From NCBI GenBank assembly GCA_947625985.1, contig CANQQF010000030.1, forward strand, positions 1 through 14,295: 14,295 nt of DNA. Direction: 5' to 3'. A model generated the notes under the pieces. The model was not told where the DNA came from, made no database searches, and saw only the letters and a list, made by a program, of their open reading frames with translations. Below, piece by piece: positions 11,623-14,295 of this stretch (position 1 is its first letter; the number at the start of each line of letters is the position of its first letter). The position numbers were made by a program, and so were the translations under genes. This DNA is from an uncultured Clostridia bacterium. Lineage in GTDB: Bacteria; Bacillota_A; Clostridia; TANB77; CAG-508.

Positions 11623-11843
11623 TTTAATTCCTTTACTTTTTCATTTATTGCTTGTAGTTCTAAAATTGTTATATGACAATTTTCTCCTGTACTAAATCCA
11701 ACTGAAAATCCTTTATCTAATTTTTCAAAAACAATTTCTTTATCAATATAAAGTCCAGTTTTTTCATAATTTAATGTTTCATTATCATTTATAATAATTT
11801 CATATCCTAACTCTTCAAACATTTCATCCGCTTTGCTCATCAT
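11613..11843 (-). CDS. Small phage protein (KADEMFEELGYE type)
   Basis: This encodes 76 residues. The start SKADEMFEELGYE followed by NYEKTGLYIDKEIVF and the end LELQAINEKVKELKWI form a recognisable small family in phages of Bacillota; its function is not known. Tandem ATGATG start with AGGAGGT. It is the gene just downstream of the helicase-like gene. Confidence 0.75.
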   Translation of the reverse strand: MMSKADEMFEELGYEIIINDNETLNYEKTGLYIDKEIVFEKLDKGFSVGFSTGENCHITILELQAINEKVKELKWI

Positions 11844-11852
11844 AATTACCTC

Positions 11853-12851
11853 CTAAAACGGACAAGTATCAACATTGTTAAACATTGTCATTTGTTCTTT
11901 TGCTTCTTTTTCACTCATAGTTCTTGGTAATTGCTTATATGTTTTAGTTAATGGGTCATATACTAACCCTACTAATCCACATTTTTCACCCTTTGTCTTT
12001 AACACTTCTAATACAGAACTTGCCTGTGTAATATCATATCCTTCACTTGCCATATATTTTGCTAATCTCTTATATTCGCTATCATCTTCTGTTAAATTAT
12101 CTGTTCTAATAATTGAAATTACATTATAGGCTTTATTTACTAAATTAGAACTTCCCATAACATCATATATGGTTATTCTTGTGTTTACTTTGTCGATTTT
12201 TCGAGGGTGAGCCACCAAATGTATATGTACATTCTTATTTACTGCAAATGTTCTTAACTTCTCCATAATTTCTTTTTGTTCTCTGTATTCATCAGATGAC
12301 TTCGTATCTATTTGCATGAAATTATCTAACATAAATACTCTTACGCCATACTTTGTTCTAACTTCTTCCATTGCTTGCAAAATAAAATCTATAGTTCTTT
12401 TCATTTCGTTGTTATATACAAATAAGCTGTCTGAATACATTTTATTTAATTTTTCTATTTCACTATCTTCTACAAACCAATCAACAATTTGTGTTTTCTT
12501 GTATCTCTTGCCATGTATATACCCTTTTTCTACTGATTGCTTATAAAGATTATTTTTGAAATCATCTTTTGTCTGTTCTCCGTTGAAATAAAATACCTTT
12601 TCTCCCTGTTCTATTGTTTGTTTTGTAACCATTGTCATAACAGTTGTTTTTCCTGCATTAGTTAAGCCTGTCCATATTGTTATACAACCCATTTCAAAAC
12701 CTTTTGTAAGTTCATCTAATCTATTTATTCCAGACAATACTCTTTCTTTTGAATTAGTGTTATATTCATAATCACCAAATTTATAGTAAAGTGGTGGAGC
12801 AACAGGTTTGCCAAGTAATTTTGTTTGTTCTTCTTGTGTTACATCTTGCAA
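11853..12851 (-). CDS. DnaB/Twinkle-like replicative helicase
   Basis: This encodes 332 residues from a TTG start that has AGGTGA seven bases upstream. A short N-terminal region is followed by a RecA-type motor: Walker A GLTNAGKTT (62-70), FNGEQ with the catalytic glutamate (89-93), Walker B RVFMLDNFMQ (171-180), the HLVAHPRK H3 motif (211-218), and MGSSNLVNKAYNVISIIR. This is the DnaB C-terminal or Twinkle-type helicase domain that unwinds DNA ahead of the fork. The N-terminal DnaB domain is absent; the primase-type protein is encoded separately two genes upstream, so this looks like a split Twinkle arrangement. Confidence 0.85.
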   Translation of the reverse strand: MQDVTQEEQTKLLGKPVAPPLYYKFGDYEYNTNSKERVLSGINRLDELTKGFEMGCITIWTGLTNAGKTTVMTMVTKQTIEQGEKVFYFNGEQTKDDFKNNLYKQSVEKGYIHGKRYKKTQIVDWFVEDSEIEKLNKMYSDSLFVYNNEMKRTIDFILQAMEEVRTKYGVRVFMLDNFMQIDTKSSDEYREQKEIMEKLRTFAVNKNVHIHLVAHPRKIDKVNTRITIYDVMGSSNLVNKAYNVISIIRTDNLTEDDSEYKRLAKYMASEGYDITQASSVLEVLKTKGEKCGLVGLVYDPLTKTYKQLPRTMSEKEAKEQMTMFNNVDTCPF

Positions 12852-12857
12852 GGCTAA

Positions 12858-13238
12858 TCACCTACTTTTCCATTTTGATTTTATTGGCTCTATTTTTATT
12901 TCTTGTATATGGCTAATTCCTTTGGTTATCATTCCACCAACTGAATATACCTGTTTTTCTAATGCCTCTATTTCTTCTGGTAAAAATTCTCTCGTATCTT
13001 CTTTTAAAACCATACAATTCATTAATCCTAAACCTTCTGCTGGTGTGCCATAATATGCTTTTTCTGTTTCTTTATTTATCCAAAAAATCTCCCATTGTTT
13101 GTTATCAATTTCCTTTATTCCATCATTACAAATACTATTTCTACCTTCTGGGAACATTATGTGATATGCCTTACAAGCCAATACATCTCCCTTATTTTCA
13201 ATATAATTTTTAGGTTTTACATATCTTGTTTCGTCCAT
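12858..13238 (-). CDS. Phage protein of unknown function
   Basis: This encodes 126 residues from an ATG with AGGTG; a GTG three codons earlier is part of the ribosome site. The sequence mixes beta strands and a helix (KQWEIFWINKETEKAYYG, then EEIEALEKQVYSVGGMI) with three cysteines spread out. It lies between the primase-type and helicase genes in one operon, so a link to DNA replication is plausible, but no motif supports it. Confidence 0.65.
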   Translation of the reverse strand: MDETRYVKPKNYIENKGDVLACKAYHIMFPEGRNSICNDGIKEIDNKQWEIFWINKETEKAYYGTPAEGLGLMNCMVLKEDTREFLPEEIEALEKQVYSVGGMITKGISHIQEIKIEPIKSKWKSR

Positions 13239-13239
13239 A

Positions 13240-13497
13240 TTACTCACCTACTTTTTCTACTAAATCTGCTTCTATTAAGTCTTGTATTTCATATTCACTT
13301 GCACTTACTCTCATTTGTCCTTCTTGATGATATATTTGTCTGTCATTATCCTCATATACAACAACTAAAAATTCTTGTATGCCACTATCTCTTCCTGTTC
13401 CATCTTCTGTCATTTTTTCGTAAATTCCATCATTATCTTTAAATCCAAACTTTTCAAGCTTTTTCAAATCTACATTGTCTTTTAACTTGTAAAACAT
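13240..13497 (-). CDS. Small acidic phage protein
   Basis: This encodes 85 residues. The start FYKLKDNVDLKKLEKFGFK and the segment EFLVVVYEDNDRQIYH followed by EYEIQDLIEADLVEKVGE read as a small alpha-beta fold. The ATG lies within the last codons of the primase-type gene, with AAGGAGGA upstream, so translation is coupled. Function unknown. Confidence 0.7.
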   Translation of the reverse strand: MFYKLKDNVDLKKLEKFGFKDNDGIYEKMTEDGTGRDSGIQEFLVVVYEDNDRQIYHQEGQMRVSASEYEIQDLIEADLVEKVGE

Positions 13498-14066
13498 TTC
13501 TCTAGCTCCTCCTTATCTCTCCATAATTCAAGTTTCTTTTGTTCATCATCTACTGCATCAAAAAATATTTCCCATAAAATATTTAATTTACTTTCTCTGG
13601 TATATAAATACTTCCAGAGTCCAACTAATTTATTTTTCATTGCCGTATTTTGTATTGCTTTTTCTGTAATATGCAATTTATCTGATATTTTGTTATATGT
13701 GCTATTAAACCAATTATCTAAATTCATTTTCATTTGCTGTTCTTCTTCTCTTTTTCGTTTTATGTATTGCTCTACTTCTTTAGATATAGGTTCATCTTCT
13801 GGTAGTCCAAAATCTCTACTTAATATCTTCATAGCATTTATAAAATCTGTATTGTAGTATCTTTCAACAAAATCAATTATATCTCCGTGCCAACCATCTC
13901 CAAAATCGTGATATGCTTCTTCATCTACCATAAATGAGGCTGTTCTTTCATTCCTAAAAGGAGATTTATACCATACTCTATTTCCTTTTGTTTTGCCTTG
14001 TCCTAGATAATGTTGTGCTACCATAATTGGTGTTAATAGTTGTTTTATTTGTTCTGGATTATTCAT
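13482..14066 (-). CDS. Primase CHC2-type domain protein without zinc ligands
   Basis: This encodes 194 residues. Residues 33-72 match the CHC2 zinc-finger domain of bacterial primases in order and spacing (YKSPFRNERTASF, then YHDFGDGWHGDIIDFV). However, the usual Cys and His ligands are replaced: SPFR where CPFH is typical and FGDG where FGCG is typical. Some phage and mobile-element primases have the same loss. The TOPRIM catalytic domain is missing; the C-terminal part is helical. It would recognise DNA for a primase made elsewhere, or load the helicase encoded downstream. The ribosome site is weak, so coupling to the preceding gene is likely. Confidence 0.8.
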   Translation of the reverse strand: MNNPEQIKQLLTPIMVAQHYLGQGKTKGNRVWYKSPFRNERTASFMVDEEAYHDFGDGWHGDIIDFVERYYNTDFINAMKILSRDFGLPEDEPISKEVEQYIKRKREEEQQMKMNLDNWFNSTYNKISDKLHITEKAIQNTAMKNKLVGLWKYLYTRESKLNILWEIFFDAVDDEQKKLELWRDKEELEKCFTS

Positions 14067-14067
14067 T

Positions 14068-14295
14068 TTAATCTATATCATCTTCCACAAAGTCGCTTAT
14101 ATCTAGTGTTTCTTTTACATTATTAGTTTTATGTAATATTAATTCTAAATCTCCTGAATAATATCCATTTTGGCAATTATAGCAAGGTATAAAAAACTTT
14201 TCTCCTATTATAGAAATCATATTAAATCCTTGGTCTTCAACTCCTAATATTAAATTTTCTAAACTTTCACAGAACTCAATATCTTTTATATCTAT
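14068..14295 (-). CDS. Partial gene with CYNC motif, 5' end outside the window
   Basis: The last 75 codons of a gene whose start lies beyond the right edge. The visible part contains NMISIIGEKFFIPCYNCQNG, then YYSGDLELILHK and an acidic end. The beta-rich pattern and CXXC could belong to a zinc-ribbon-like or transcription-related phage protein. Its stop (14068-14070) sits two bases before the next ATG, so it is in the same operon. Confidence 0.6.
   Translation of the reverse strand: MDIKDIEFCESLENLILGVEDQGFNMISIIGEKFFIPCYNCQNGYYSGDLELILHKTNNVKETLDISDFVEDDID

Overview
The window looks like a piece of a temperate phage, phage-plasmid or integrated phage-like element of a low-GC Bacillota host (Clostridia or a relative). 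The DNA is very AT-rich. Shine-Dalgarno sites are strong (AGGAGG, AGGTGA type), arginine is mostly AGA, TGA is used as a stop, and genes are tiny and tightly packed with ATGA or TAATG junctions. There is no rRNA, no recognised tRNA, no CRISPR array and no insertion sequence.

Layout. (1) 1-2453, minus strand: a short phage-type operon (winged-helix RepL-like protein, SH3-like protein, zinc-ribbon miniprotein, DUF4406 protein, small membrane protein). It ends in about 360 bases dense with inverted repeats that look like a structured RNA. The operon is preceded by a sigma-A promoter overlapped by a CIRCE-like palindrome (2759-2785), an attenuator-like hairpin and a structured leader. (2) 2786-3530: non-coding, with a directional TATAC array and a cluster of palindromes, a candidate origin or partition region. 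(3) 3538-3889: a candidate type I toxin-antitoxin pair. A small membrane peptide on the minus strand converges with a short antisense RNA that has its own promoter and intrinsic terminator. (4) 3935-7657, plus strand: a ribbon-helix-helix regulator, a second very similar promoter, a long structured leader, a run of miniproteins (one LPD11-like) and an FtsK/SpoIIIE-type DNA translocase with its membrane segments at the C-terminus. A strong terminator follows, and beyond it an array of CGTTCT-type direct repeats. (5) 7994-14295, minus strand: a replication and packaging module read right to left. It holds a primase-type zinc-finger-like protein, a DnaB/Twinkle-like helicase, a RusA-like resolvase, a zinc-finger protein, a terminase-small-subunit-like protein and many small phage proteins.

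How it may work together. The right module would unwind, prime and resolve element DNA, and possibly begin packaging. The central island carries maintenance-type functions (regulator, toxin-antitoxin, translocase, repeat arrays), which suits a phage-plasmid or conjugative-like state. The left operon appears to be under a heat-shock-type operator, so host HrcA could time its expression.

Most unusual points. The only two in-frame CGG codons I found in credible genes each sit exactly where a +1 frameshift is needed to join two coding halves. Two further genes (RepL-like and RusA-like) lack a usable in-frame start and share the ten-base context GATAAATAGG. These could be recoding, decay or systematic sequence error. 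All functional names rest on reading motifs by eye; no database search was possible.
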